Positions 50,306-60,256 of a DNA stretch of 64,000 bases are shown here, piece after piece; the first letter of the stretch is position 1, and each line of letters opens with the position of its first letter. Source of the stretch: Syncephalis plumigaleata (taxonomy: Eukaryota > Zoopagomycota > Zoopagomycetes > Zoopagales > Piptocephalidaceae); the NCBI GenBank assembly GCA_025201365.1, contig JAIXMF010000021.1:124001-188000 (forward strand). Reading direction: 5' to 3'. A model generated the notes under the pieces. It did no database searches. It was given only the letters and a program-made list of their open reading frames with translations, and was not told the DNA's origin. Position numbers and translations under genes: made by a program.

Positions 50306-51630
50306 TTATCGGCGTGTCTTTTTACGTAATAAATTACTGGATGGACACAACTCATTTACTGGACATTGCGAACAAAGTGGAGAGACGGGCAAGCATGTAG
50401 TCTGACCAAATCCTACCAATAGTGGATTAATGGCTGCCCAGTATTTATGCGGTACGAATGTTTCTAGTATCTATGATATTATAACGCGATTACTAATAGT
50501 AAATACATTGTTTGACCTGGATTACTTACACGTCTCGTTTCCTCTGGTTGCTTAGTGTGAACCCAGCCCAATCGATTGGATATACGATGTACATGTGTAT
50601 CTACACCAATACCAATGTTTCTGCAATTATACATATATACATATATTGGCAAGTCATTAATGGTATTGTCATAACTATACATTGTATTATCACTTACTTG
50701 CCCCATGCTGCCTGTAAAGTAAGAAATGCCTAATAGTAAACATGTGAATACGTAAATAATCTGCTAACAAAATAGATCTCGTCTATCTCGTTAATACTTG
50801 CCATCTTTGGTCCAACACCGGGCAACGCGAGTAGTCCTTGTAATGTATCTGGAATATCTCCCTGATACTTTGCAACACATATACCGGCTGTTTCTTGAAT
50901 GAATCTACAAGGAATACCATTAGTTATATGAATATGGATATGATAGCCACAAATATCCATGCTTACTTTGCTTTACGAATGTGAAATCCCACTTTCTCGA
51001 TACACTTATCGATATCAATGACTGATGCTGACGCCAATGTCCACGCCGTGAATCCCTCTTGCCGATCATCACCCGATACGATAGCATCGCCAAGTTCGCC
51101 CGCTTCACTTGGATCTTGCTGTTGACATGCTTCGGCTTCACCTAAGCAACCAAAGCGTACGCGTAATCGATGCATCGCCTGTCCGGTTACTTGATCTTTA
51201 GTCTGCGCCGATAGCATAAGAGCCACAAGTGTTTGAAATCTAAATGTCTTTGGACCACGACAACGATCGCCTAGTATATGACAACCGACTACATCGACCG
51301 GTGCGGTTATCTGTGCTCGATAGGCACGAATACCATTGTAGACGGTTGACCAGTTCTTAGGCATTAACGTGGAATCCGTAACAAGTGACTCAATATCCGT
51401 GATAGTTGCGTTGGTCGAGCTTACTACTGGTTTTGCTCGTCTTTCACAATCGACTTGCTACTTGCCTGCTTAAAATAGGGCGATTTAACTGGTGGTGTTG
51501 CACGCTTAGTACTTTGCCTTATAACGTTTCGTCGTTTACTACTACTACTACTACTACTGGTCGTGTCTTCGTCGGTGGCATTCTGATTCTGTGCTCGTTT
51601 CAAAGCTAAAGATGAGGAACGCAATTGCAT
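50306..51630 (-). CDS. NTH1: endonuclease III homologue (NTH1) DNA glycosylase/AP lyase
   Basis: Removes oxidised pyrimidines and cleaves AP sites. The start at 51630 gives a basic, Ser-rich N-terminus; near 51440 one base is missing before [20 protein letters not shown]. Core motifs: [20 protein letters not shown], helix-hairpin-helix LPGVGPKM with catalytic Lys, [17 protein letters not shown] with catalytic Asp, and the [4Fe-4S] ligands [17 protein letters not shown] (C-x6-C-x2-C-x5-C). Several reverse-strand introns; the one at 50730-50801 starts GCAAGT, and homology (PKM then [10 protein letters not shown]) shows it is a true GC-AG intron. The protein ends LRKKTRR. Confidence 0.93.
50730..50801 (-). 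other. GC-AG intron in NTH1
   Basis: Donor ATG|GCAAGT and acceptor TATTAG|GCA. Retaining it would break the glycosylase between the hairpin and the next helix; removing it restores the conserved spacing seen across NTH proteins. It is 72 nt long. Confidence 0.85.
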
Positions 51631-51830
51631 GATGCGGTAAAAGAAAAAGATAATCCTTCATCAATAGGATACCATTAACATTTAACGTATTCCTCTCTTT
51701 ACAAAATATCACATGCATCATATTACTCAGAAGATAGACAGGTAAACTTTTATTCTATACTTTATAATGTTCAATGCATAGCAAATATCCGTAGAATCGA
51801 CAGGGTTATCCGTGTATTATTCAGTTACAA

Positions 51831-52442
51831 TTATTTCGAGCTTTGCTTATAACCGCTGACATCTAGGATACGAACGCCACACATTGCGCAAATGCCTACA
51901 CAATTCAGTTAGATGATTTCAGCGACTTGATTCATACCTATACAACCTCACCTTTCTTGTATGCGCACCTTTCATGACAGTATTAATGTTAGTCGCGGAC
52001 TGCATCATATATTAGCATTTATCGCACGTACCTTGGCAATAGTGAGCCTTGTCTTGATGAACGCGTGATTTACAAAGACGACATTTGTTCTCATAGGGTG
52101 TAAGACTAGCGAATACATATAGTTCAATACACATATCCTATGGTAAACAACAATACTAGTATAGTTGCAACTTACCGATTCTTAGTCTTGGTTAGCAGTT
52201 TATTCTCGTTGAGTTTACGATCTTTGCCTGTAAATGCAGGACAGAATAAGAGGTGAGCACAAGCTACTCGTATAAAATGAAAGCAAACCTGCTTACCTTT
52301 TGCAGTACGCGAGCCTTCTTTCCATACCTCGGGACAAGCAATGCTGCCCAGTTTCTTCTCGCCTGAATGATAATGCACACCATAAGTAATGGCACTATTC
52401 TATTGATTGTTGTATATGCTACTTACATTTCTTACAAACCAT
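51831..52442 (-). CDS. CRIPT (cysteine-rich, U12/U6-associated protein)
   Basis: CRIPT is a small zinc protein conserved from protists to animals, known as a PDZ-binding partner and found in the minor spliceosome. Six short reverse-strand exons start at 52442 with MVCKKC, then CEKKLGSIACPEVWKEGSRT, GKDRKLNENKLLTKTKNR, LTPYENKCRLCKSRVHQDKA with HYCQ, GCAYKKG, and finally GICAMCGVRILDVSGYKQSS. All CxxC pairs are present. One T is missing near 51966 in the very short GCAYKKG exon, a likely homopolymer error. The exons are only about 20-90 nt, so the gene is easy to miss. Confidence 0.92.
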
Positions 52443-52589
52443 AGTGTAGTAGGATAACTAGTTGAAGTAAAGGATGAGGGAATGAGTTATAACATTTTTT
52501 GTAACATCGATTGTCACTTTATTTATTGCATTATTCTCTATGTAGCATTTATTATATAATAGTAAACTTCTGTAATTATTACTTGACAG

Positions 52590-54161
52590 TCAAGTCAAGT
52601 ATAAGCAAGAATAAGGATAGAAATAGACAAAAGAACGGGAATTGCCATTAAAACACACGCAAATTTGGATTAGTTCAATGAGTGTTTCGCGTATTGTATC
52701 CAATGTTAACGAAGCAGCCGCGATAGGTTGTAGTTTATATTGGGCATTCGTTACAACACGCTCACTAACCAGTGCACCTAAACAAAGGTAAATGCCAGTA
52801 GTATCATTGTAATGCCACTCAATAGTACAAATGACTAATTGTGATAGACCATGAATGGCGAGGAATCGTTGCCATTCATTTGTACTGGACATTACTAGCA
52901 TGCCAGACCATAAGAAGCTGGTTATCGATAGTAGTCTTAGCATAGTACGAATGGAGGGCAATCTTATTCCGTAGAATCTCGACGGTCTCCTTGTGGTAGG
53001 TGTCGTTGCTTGTCCACTAATCTGTCGATATTGATACTGCCGATACCAACTCATCCAATCGATAATGACATCTAGTACTGATGCCATGATAATGCACATA
53101 CCAGCCATTACAGTCAATGCATTGGCATAATAAATAAGTATACCTCCAGTGATGGTGAATACTAGTAAAGGAATTGGTTGAACATTTCTAACACGATCAT
53201 AACCGATATATCGTGCGATTAAATGAGCGATACCACCAATTGTCCAAATCATACCAATTACTAGTAATTTACGATGTATATACCCGGATACTAGCATAGC
53301 TATTCCTGATAATGACAATGCTATCATATTCCAAGATGTCTTCAACCATTGTTTCCCAAATAATCGTGGTGCCACTAAACCTAATAGATTTATTATTGCC
53401 GACCACCATAATAAGAACCTAATCATTGTATTAACAAATCTGTATATCTATATAACTACTATTGTTACTCTTACCAGTGGTGTATCGTTCCCAGCACATA
53501 CTCGTAGCATCCGCTCGACAGAAATGACCCAGTTTAATGATACCAAACATGATTTGTAGATATACAATAACAATGTGAACACCGCCTAACCATCGATGAC
53601 ATGCGGATAGTGTTAAACTGATCATACGTGCTATTCTTCCGCGTAGTCTGTCATTGTTACTGCCATCGCCATTGTTCGCTAGTGGTTGATCGGGCCATCG
53701 CATTTTCAATAATTTCCGTCCAATACCAAAGGCTACTTGAAATCCCAGTAACCATACCAGTATGATACCCAGCCATACATGTGGTGTCTTCTCGAAGAAG
53801 CGTTTTGTCGTAGCATGACGCGACTTTTGATGCGCTGTTCTATGGTCGTGTCGATGAAAAGCCAGATAATAGCCTATACCCGCAAGGACGACCATGATAA
53901 TTTGCAGTGGTACATGCAAGCGATGACGACTGCGACCGAATGCAACGCCTCTGGCAATAAGCCTACATAGGCAATAAGCATTAGTGCAATATGCCATATC
54001 ATGTAGTGGTTGTCGCTCAGACGGTTTAGTCGATTGATATTAGCGAGTTCAGCCTCTGAGTATAAGGGAAATGTATCATCTTGAGTGGTGGACATGTTAA
54101 ACGAATAAGGATAGCGTGATATACAGTGTTTTTCCATCCAGTTAGCGCATTTATCTTTCAT
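52590..54161 (-). CDS. Ytp1/cytochrome b561-like multi-pass membrane protein
   Basis: Fungal Ytp1-like proteins have a cytochrome b561-type core of unknown role. Two reverse-strand exons plus one frame change near 53953 (one C lost from CCC). The N-terminal helix reads HYMIWHIALMLIAYVGLLP and is followed by RGVAFGRSRHRLHVPLQIIM, placing His residues as in haem-binding b561 helices. Then come TPHVWLGIILVWLLGFQVAF, SACHRWLGGVHIVIVYLQIM and, in the second exon, further helices (ALTVMAGMCIIMASVLDVII; RLLSITSFLWSGMLVM). The true start may be 54095 (MSTTQDD) instead of 54161. No obvious signal peptide. Confidence 0.7.
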
Positions 54162-54381
54162 TTGCTGTTTATTAATAAATAGATTTACCAATTGTTAACA
54201 CCATTATTACCATAGAAATGCCAATTGATATAGCATGATAATAATAACAATTCAGTATTAGTAATGGATCATTTATTGATAGCAATAACTATCATATCAA
54301 TTCTATAAGGTAGATGATACAAGTGTACTAGTATAGTTGGATATTGCCATGTCATGTACTTACAAGTAGCTATTGATTATC

Positions 54382-54663
54382 ATGTATGGAATCGGGATAT
54401 GGCTGCATGTCTCAATTTTATTCAGATTATTCTCAGTGCTCGCAATGGAAGTCGTATTCCAACACAATTCCAACGAAGTGCCGTTCCTTCTAAGCGTTCA
54501 AAGAAAGAAGGACAAGGACAACGGGGGTCCAAACAACGAAAATCAAATTAACCGTGGAGTTATCGCTGCCACACCCCAAAATACGTAAGTGTTATTATAA
54601 CTATTATTTATTCGTAATAACAGAAGGCTAACTGCGCAAATTGGATGGAAAAGTCTGTATTAA
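54382..54663 (+). CDS. possible small secreted protein (two exons)
   Basis: Exon 1 starts MYGIGIWLHVSILFRLFSVL, a signal-peptide-like leader, followed by a basic, Asn-rich region (KDKDNGGPNNENQINRG). It ends at a good donor (AATAC|GTAAGT); acceptor AACAG at 54623 leads to a 40-nt exon ending in TAA. About 80 aa. No family match, and a competing frame overlaps exon 1. Weakly supported. Confidence 0.3.
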
Positions 54664-55154
54664 AAAAAGGACAAATAACGATCGAATATTTTACTGCGTT
54701 GAAATGGAATTAAATGATTTAATTAACGTCCCAGCAAATGCATCATAGTTTTTAAACGGTGTAATCTTTACCACAATTGCGTAGGATTTATTAAAGTGTA
54801 ATTTTATAATAAATCGATGTACGAATTGATGAAAAAGGAATTAAATGATTTGTCAACGCCCTATGCAATACAGAGCACTATGTAGTATGTATACAAGGTA
54901 AGCAACGATTTATTCACTAAAACTGAAGTTTGGTAATGATATTTATTGAATCATGTTAAAGTATCTGAGAACATTGAGTCTTACATAGCACTATCTTTGT
55001 AAAAGTATGCATTGTGCGTCATGTAGAATTAGATACTTATACCGACTTTAATCCCATCACCTTTCTTATTTTCCTTTTTATCAGTAGCGGAGTTATTGCC
55101 GTACTTGTAGACTCTTCTACCTCATCCTTCTCTCTGAGGAAAGGTGATTTGGTT
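54664..55154. other. intergenic, with a weak direct repeat
   Basis: The word GGAATTAAATGATTT occurs near 54706 and again near 54838, each followed by a CAACG/TAACG-CCC passage, suggesting a diverged 130-bp direct repeat. No gene seen. Confidence 0.4.
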
Positions 55155-56153
55155 TTACCTACTTCTGCGGGTTCTGATGCTGGACTGGATTTTTGTGCTT
55201 CGGAACAGAAGTAGGATTTGGCTCAGTGGGCTTTGGATGGAGCAGGAAGCAGGAGCAGCTGGATGGAGATGGAGGAGCGGGAGACGGAAGCAGGAGTGGG
55301 AGTTGGCTTTGATGGAGCAGGAGCAGCGATGGGATGGATTTGATGGAGGAGCAGCCGATGGGGATGGATTTGGTTCAGCGGGCTTTGATGGAGGAGGAGT
55401 AGGAGTGGGTGCAGAAGATGGAGGGGGAGGTGGCTCGGTGATAGCACTGGGAGCAGGAGGGACTAATGCTGGTGCCGGTTTTGGATTTGATGGTTGAGAT
55501 GCAGCGTTGGATGCAGGAGGCAGTGAAGTTGGTGTGGGCAATGAAACTGGAGCGGATGCTGTTACAGTATTGGAACTCGATGTTGTCGTTAATGGCTTAT
55601 CAGTTGGTACGGGAGAGCTTGGATTAGCATTAGCTACTGGGGTCGGTGACGTTACGACTGGAGCAGAAGATGGAAGCGAAGACTTTGCTGGTGGCGGTGG
55701 TGGTGCAACATTTTTAGTATTATCAGGTGGGATTGGCTGACTAGCTGATGGGTTATGTACTGCGTTTATAGTATTAGGATCAGATACAATTGGTGGCAAT
55801 GGAACGGTAGCGATAAAGTTGCCATTAGTATTTGCGATATTTGTATTTTCCGTTACAATATTTTGTACTGGTGTTGGTGGCTTATTGCTGCTGCTGCTGC
55901 TGCTACCATCACCACTAGGAATTACGGCGGGATCAGGCTTATTGTTAGAGGCCGTTGATGTTACTGGGATTGCCGTAGCTGTATCTTTAGCGTTTACACC
56001 CTGAGATAATGATGCTGAAGATGATGGTGGCTGAACATGAGCAACGGGTAATGCTGGTGTAGGCAATGCATGGCTTGCACTGCTTCCCAGTGATGCATAC
56101 ACGCTAATGAGGGTGAATTGATGAGACACGATTGCACTTCTCTTGCGATTCAA
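55155..56153 (-). CDS. Pro/Ser/Thr-rich protein, possibly extracellular
   Basis: A reverse-strand frame dominated by Pro, Ser, Thr and Ala (for example PIPPDNTKNVAPPPPPAKSS and PTPTPPPSKPAEPNPSPSAA), with a poly-Ser run. Near its start FTLISVYASLGSSASHA looks like the end of a signal peptide, but no ATG lies in a good position, so an upstream exon may be missing. Near 55330 the repetitive sequence changes frame and two frames both read Pro/Ser-rich. Such proteins are often cell-wall or adhesion linkers. No domain recognised; coding status moderate. Confidence 0.45.
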   Translation of the reverse strand: MNRKRSAIVSHQFTLISVYASLGSSASHALPTPALPVAHVQPPSSSASLSQGVNAKDTATAIPVTSTASNNKPDPAVIPSGDGSSSSSSNKPPTPVQNIVTENTNIANTNGNFIATVPLPPIVSDPNTINAVHNPSASQPIPPDNTKNVAPPPPPAKSSLPSSAPVVTSPTPVANANPSSPVPTDKPLTTTSSSNTVTASAPVSLPTPTSLPPASNAASQPSNPKPAPALVPPAPSAITEPPPPPSSAPTPTPPPSKPAEPNPSPSAAPPSNPSHRCSCSIKANSHSCFRLPLLHLHPAAPASCSIQSPLSQILLLFRSTKIQSSIRTRRSR

Positions 56154-57131
56154 TGAAATAACTACATGAGAAATCGATCATTTGGCTAATCGGTAATGGT
56201 TTCCCGAAGAACACGTCCCAAGTGAAATTGACGCGACATACATTGTTAGTGTGTCCTTCTTCGAGACATATCTCACGACTGCACTTTAGTAAAAGTGATC
56301 ACAGCATGACTTCTCGACGCCACATGTCGAGTAGCAGCGAGTATGAATACCAAACATTCCTTGATTCCTTTACTGTTGGATGGCAAATAAACCGACAACG
56401 ATGGGTAGACGGATTGTTGGAAATCTTTCGTTTCTTTACACTGACTTTTGGGTAAGACTTCCTGTCGTCAGCAGCGATGGCAGCAATAAGCATTGCCATC
56501 GCGACTATTCTCAATGATGTGTGCGACAGCATGTAGAGCTGGTATAGATGATGTAGATGATGTATAAACAATGCTAGAATGACGATATACGAATTGGCGA
56601 TGCAGTATGGCGTATTGAAAATGCTAGAAGAAGTGAGAAAGATGATGGACCAAGAAGAGTATCGAACAATGGCAATACTGGCCTCGTTTCTTCCATTTAA
56701 AGGGCACGTTCATTGCGGGTATATTCAGTCTATGCCAATCTAATGGCATGACGAACAAGTGCTACAACATGCTTGTTATGCCATTGCTGCTTTGTTGTTT
56801 GTTTTTTTGCTAAACAGGCCTTTGTTATGGAACCTGATTTAGAAGCTGCTTTTATCATCATCATCATCAATATGATTTGTCTTCCTCATACATTGAATGA
56901 TTAACATTTAGATTGAGACTATTTACACTTTGACAATTGGCATAGGTGAATATACTCGATTGGATAGGATGAAATTTATTTCCCTAGTAATGTAATGATG
57001 AATGTTCTTATACCGTCAATATATATTGAGTGTACTTCTACATTTGTTAAACAAACGGTAATTCAAAGTAATATCTAATGATTATGACTACTATCCTATC
57101 ATAGGATAATAGTCCATAAATTGTATATTGA
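56154..57131. other. poorly resolved region, possible exons
   Basis: A + strand stretch at 56309-56455 (MTSRRHMSSSSEYEYQTFLD to FFTLTFG) ends at a plausible donor (GGGTAAGA), and 56578-56745 reads MTIYELAMQYGVLKMLEEVR. They could be exons of a gene that runs into 57132-57422, but I could not join them in frame. Confidence 0.3.
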
Positions 57132-57422
57132 ATGTGTTTCTTGGATGATACAACCAATTGTACTCAGCAGTTGTCGTTTTCCGAATTGTTTAAACTTCGA
57201 AACAATAAGGCTGGGCGTATCATCTATTTCGGCCGAGTACTTATTCTGTCATTGTCTATTTCGAGTAGTGTACTTCTATTTACGTATATATCCACAGTTA
57301 ACTATCCTTTCCGTCGTCTTCAGCTATTCGTCTCCTTTATGTTTTTGCCGACCACATGGATGGCTGTAGGAATGAGTGTCGGATTGTTATGGCACTTGTA
57401 TATCAGCGACAGCACCTCGTGA
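57132..57422 (+). CDS. possible exon of a small membrane protein
   Basis: An open frame with two clear hydrophobic helices (VLILSLSISSSVLLFTYIST and LFVSFMFLPTTWMAVGMSVG) and a polar start (FSELFKLRNNKAG). A TACTCAG acceptor-like site near 57160 suggests it may be a last exon. No family recognised. Confidence 0.35.
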   Translation: MCFLDDTTNCTQQLSFSELFKLRNNKAGRIIYFGRVLILSLSISSSVLLFTYISTVNYPFRRLQLFVSFMFLPTTWMAVGMSVGLLWHLYISDSTS

Positions 57423-57638
57423 CGTTCACCAGTTTTGGGTACACAACCACATGGGCTCCATTAGCCAACCAGCAATCGGCCAGGTGCTGTTTTTTCTTCA
57501 TAGCACGATACACGCACTCACCCGTTCATTCATCCAACCATACATACATACATACGCACACACACACATATATATGTATATGTATATGTATATGTATAGA
57601 TGTGTATAAATATATACTAGTTCCAGTGTCAACCGGTA

Positions 57639-57863
57639 CTAGCACAACGTGAGCTCATCGCTCCTGCTGATGATGCAGTGTCCATGGAAGGAGACATGCT
57701 TGACACGATAACGCACAGATATGGCCTTGAAGTCAAATTCCGTATCATTTAACGTCAATATAGATTTGTATTGCTTGTTTATTCTGAATAATAGCAATAG
57801 CAGAATAGCAGTAATAGTAAAATAACCAAAAATGACAGCTCCATCATTGTCTACATCCTTCAT
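57639..57863 (-). CDS. possible small single-pass membrane protein (74 aa)
   Basis: Starts MKDVDNDGAV, then one hydrophobic helix (IFGYFTITAILLLLLF) and a polar tail with two Cys. Single frame, no splice sites needed. Unknown and weakly supported. Confidence 0.3.
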   Translation of the reverse strand: MKDVDNDGAVIFGYFTITAILLLLLFRINKQYKSILTLNDTEFDFKAISVRYRVKHVSFHGHCIISRSDELTLC

Positions 57864-58767
57864 ATTACATCATAGACAATGATAGATGCCAGTCATTATA
57901 GAATAGACTCGATTAGTGTCATTATACGCACATACACATACACCATCACCATCATCAACATCATCGTGGCCTCTTTTGGTCCATTCTCATGGCCATGATG
58001 TCTCGCCTTGTCGCTTTCTTGTAGAGACACGCCCCTTTTTTCGTTCGACATTCAACCCATTACAAACACAAACGAATTGCCTTTTTCTATCTCCTCCTCC
58101 CCACGCCTACACACGCACAATATTGTCTCCTTTTTTCAGTTTCTCTCCTCTCTCTCTCTCTCTTGGTTGCTTGCTTGCTTATTCGCTCACTCACTCACTC
58201 GCTCGTTTCTTTTCCTCTCTCGTTGAGTGCCGTCGTTACTGGTGAGTGGCGCGCGCACCGTTTGTCTTCTTTTTACCGTCGTTTCTACTATTACTTCTAC
58301 CACTATTACTTCTACTACTACTACTATTACTTCTTTGTATTGTCTTTCTTATTTCTTTCTACCTAGCTAACACTAACACCTCGTTCGTCCACACTCGCTT
58401 GCTATTGTTTGACAGTGTTGCTGCTAGTGTTGTCATCGTTTGACACTGCAAGTTTATTGTATTCTTCGTCGTTGATGGTCGTTTTAAACTTGCACGATTA
58501 CTCTAGTCTACCGCGACACTATTATCCTTGCACTTCAGTATTACTACTACCCACTACCGCAATTACTACCACTGCCGCTTTCATCTCATCAAACAAACAT
58601 ATAGTTTAACAAGCAACTTGGTCATAATTATAATAGCTTTAGTCTATTTCTAATATACTCTTCAACGCATACACACACACACACACACATACTCTCTCTC
58701 TCTTACCTGATATTCCTTGTTTTTCGATAGTTTATTTCGTTCCTTTTATTAAATTGTTCTATTCATC
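57864..58767. other. pyrimidine-rich leader of the CYRI gene
   Basis: C/T-rich on the + strand for most of its length, with CT runs at about 58148-58163, TTCTACTACTA-type runs near 58300 and an AC run at about 58672-58690. It ends at the CYRI start codon. Open frames here are artefacts. Confidence 0.55.
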
Positions 58768-60256
58768 ATGGGAGGATTTGCTTCAAAAGGCCAAGCTGAC
58801 GGACCTGATCTTAATGTTGACCTGGAAAGTAAGTAGATATTTTTTATTAATTGTTTTAAGCTAGTCGTGACTTGAAACGAGACGAGGCGAGATACGATAG
58901 TGTACTTATCGTGCATGCTCCGACATATGAATGTGATTAATGCGTGATGATGGTGGTGGTGGTTGAGGGGATATCTAACATTGTATGCTGCACATGCTGT
59001 TGTACATTACAATGGTGTAGTACACATGAGATAGTCGAGACTATTAAATCATGAAACACTCTTTGATTTAATAATAACAATAGTAGTAGTAATAATATCT
59101 CAGTAAACTAACTCTATATTCGTATTGATTATTACAGATGCCAAACCTACTCCTGATGAAGCGGGCACTTATGCACACGTACTTAACCTATTAAGACCAA
59201 CTGTGCGTATTCTAGCCACGTTACGCGAATACCAAGGCTGCAACGAGTATATCCGTCAAGCAATCTCTAATCCCTGCCCTGAGACCGAAGAGGCAGCCTG
59301 GGAAGCTGTATGTCCAGCGGTGGAACGATTGCGCGAGTTTTACGAATATGCAGCCGCTCTAGAGGATGCAGTGCCTCTACTGCTGAACGAACTAGTAAAG
59401 ACCGGTGGCGGTAATAGCGAGCAAGATGTGCATCCGGACTCGGAAAGCGCCGCCGTTTACCGTTCTCTAGAACGCCAACCAGCGCTTACTCGTTTGTTCG
59501 CTGATATTATGGACTTTGTATTTGAATTTGATGACTTGAAGGTACGTTCACCGGTAGACTAGCTCATTAACAACAACAACAATAGTAATTGATCCTATGA
59601 CGATATAGATGAGCAATCCGGCCATTCAGAATGACTTTTCCTACTATCGTCGTACATTGAATCGTCTCAAGATGAGCAGTCAGGTAAGTAATTGCTAGTC
59701 ACGTGAGGGTAACGATAAACCCCGATCACATTTGCAGCTCATATGATATCATCATTATCATCATCATCATGATCTAACATTATTATGCATATGTATGTAT
59801 GTGTGTTTATTCTAGATGGCAATGCGTACACCAGTAGTTAATGACGAGTTGGCCAATCGAATGTCGCTCTTTTACGCGCATCATACACCGATGGTCAAGA
59901 CAGTTATCGACGTCACATCGAACTTTGTATCGAGTCGTCCCGATGGTTTCCGAGTGGCCGACGTGCTAGCCGGAGTGGCGGGCGTGTGTTATCACACGGT
60001 GGCTAAACACCGCCTCACACATCCTGACGCTGTCGTCTTTTGTTTACGCGTACAAGTGGCTTGTACGGTACTCTATGACCACATCCATCCAGCGGGTGCT
60101 TTTGTACGTACGGCCCCGCTTAACATTCGCAATATCGTGCGAGTGTGCAATGAACGTGCACCGCAATTTCCGAGCCTAGTGAATGCGCTACGTTACAACA
60201 CGCGTCACTTGAATGACGAGACAACACCCAAGGCACTTCGACAGCTTTTGGCTTAG
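58768..60256 (+). CDS. CYRI/FAM49 Rac1-binding WAVE-complex regulator
   Basis: CYRI proteins share the CYFIP Rac-binding domain and damp Scar/WAVE-Arp2/3 actin assembly by sequestering active Rac. Four exons (58768-58828, 59138-59541, 59609-59683, 59816-60256) give 326 aa, the family's usual length, with no frame break. The start is MGGFASKGQ, with Gly2 ready for myristoylation. Conserved runs include AKPTPDEAGTYAHVLNLLRP, MSNPAIQNDFSYYRRTLNRL, VNDELANRMSLFYAHHTPM, VVFCLRVQVACTVLYDHIHP and LVNALRYNTRHLNDETTPKA. Basic residues of the Rac-binding region (YRRTLNRLK) are kept. Presence argues against Dikarya and for a lineage with WAVE-driven actin. Confidence 0.94.
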
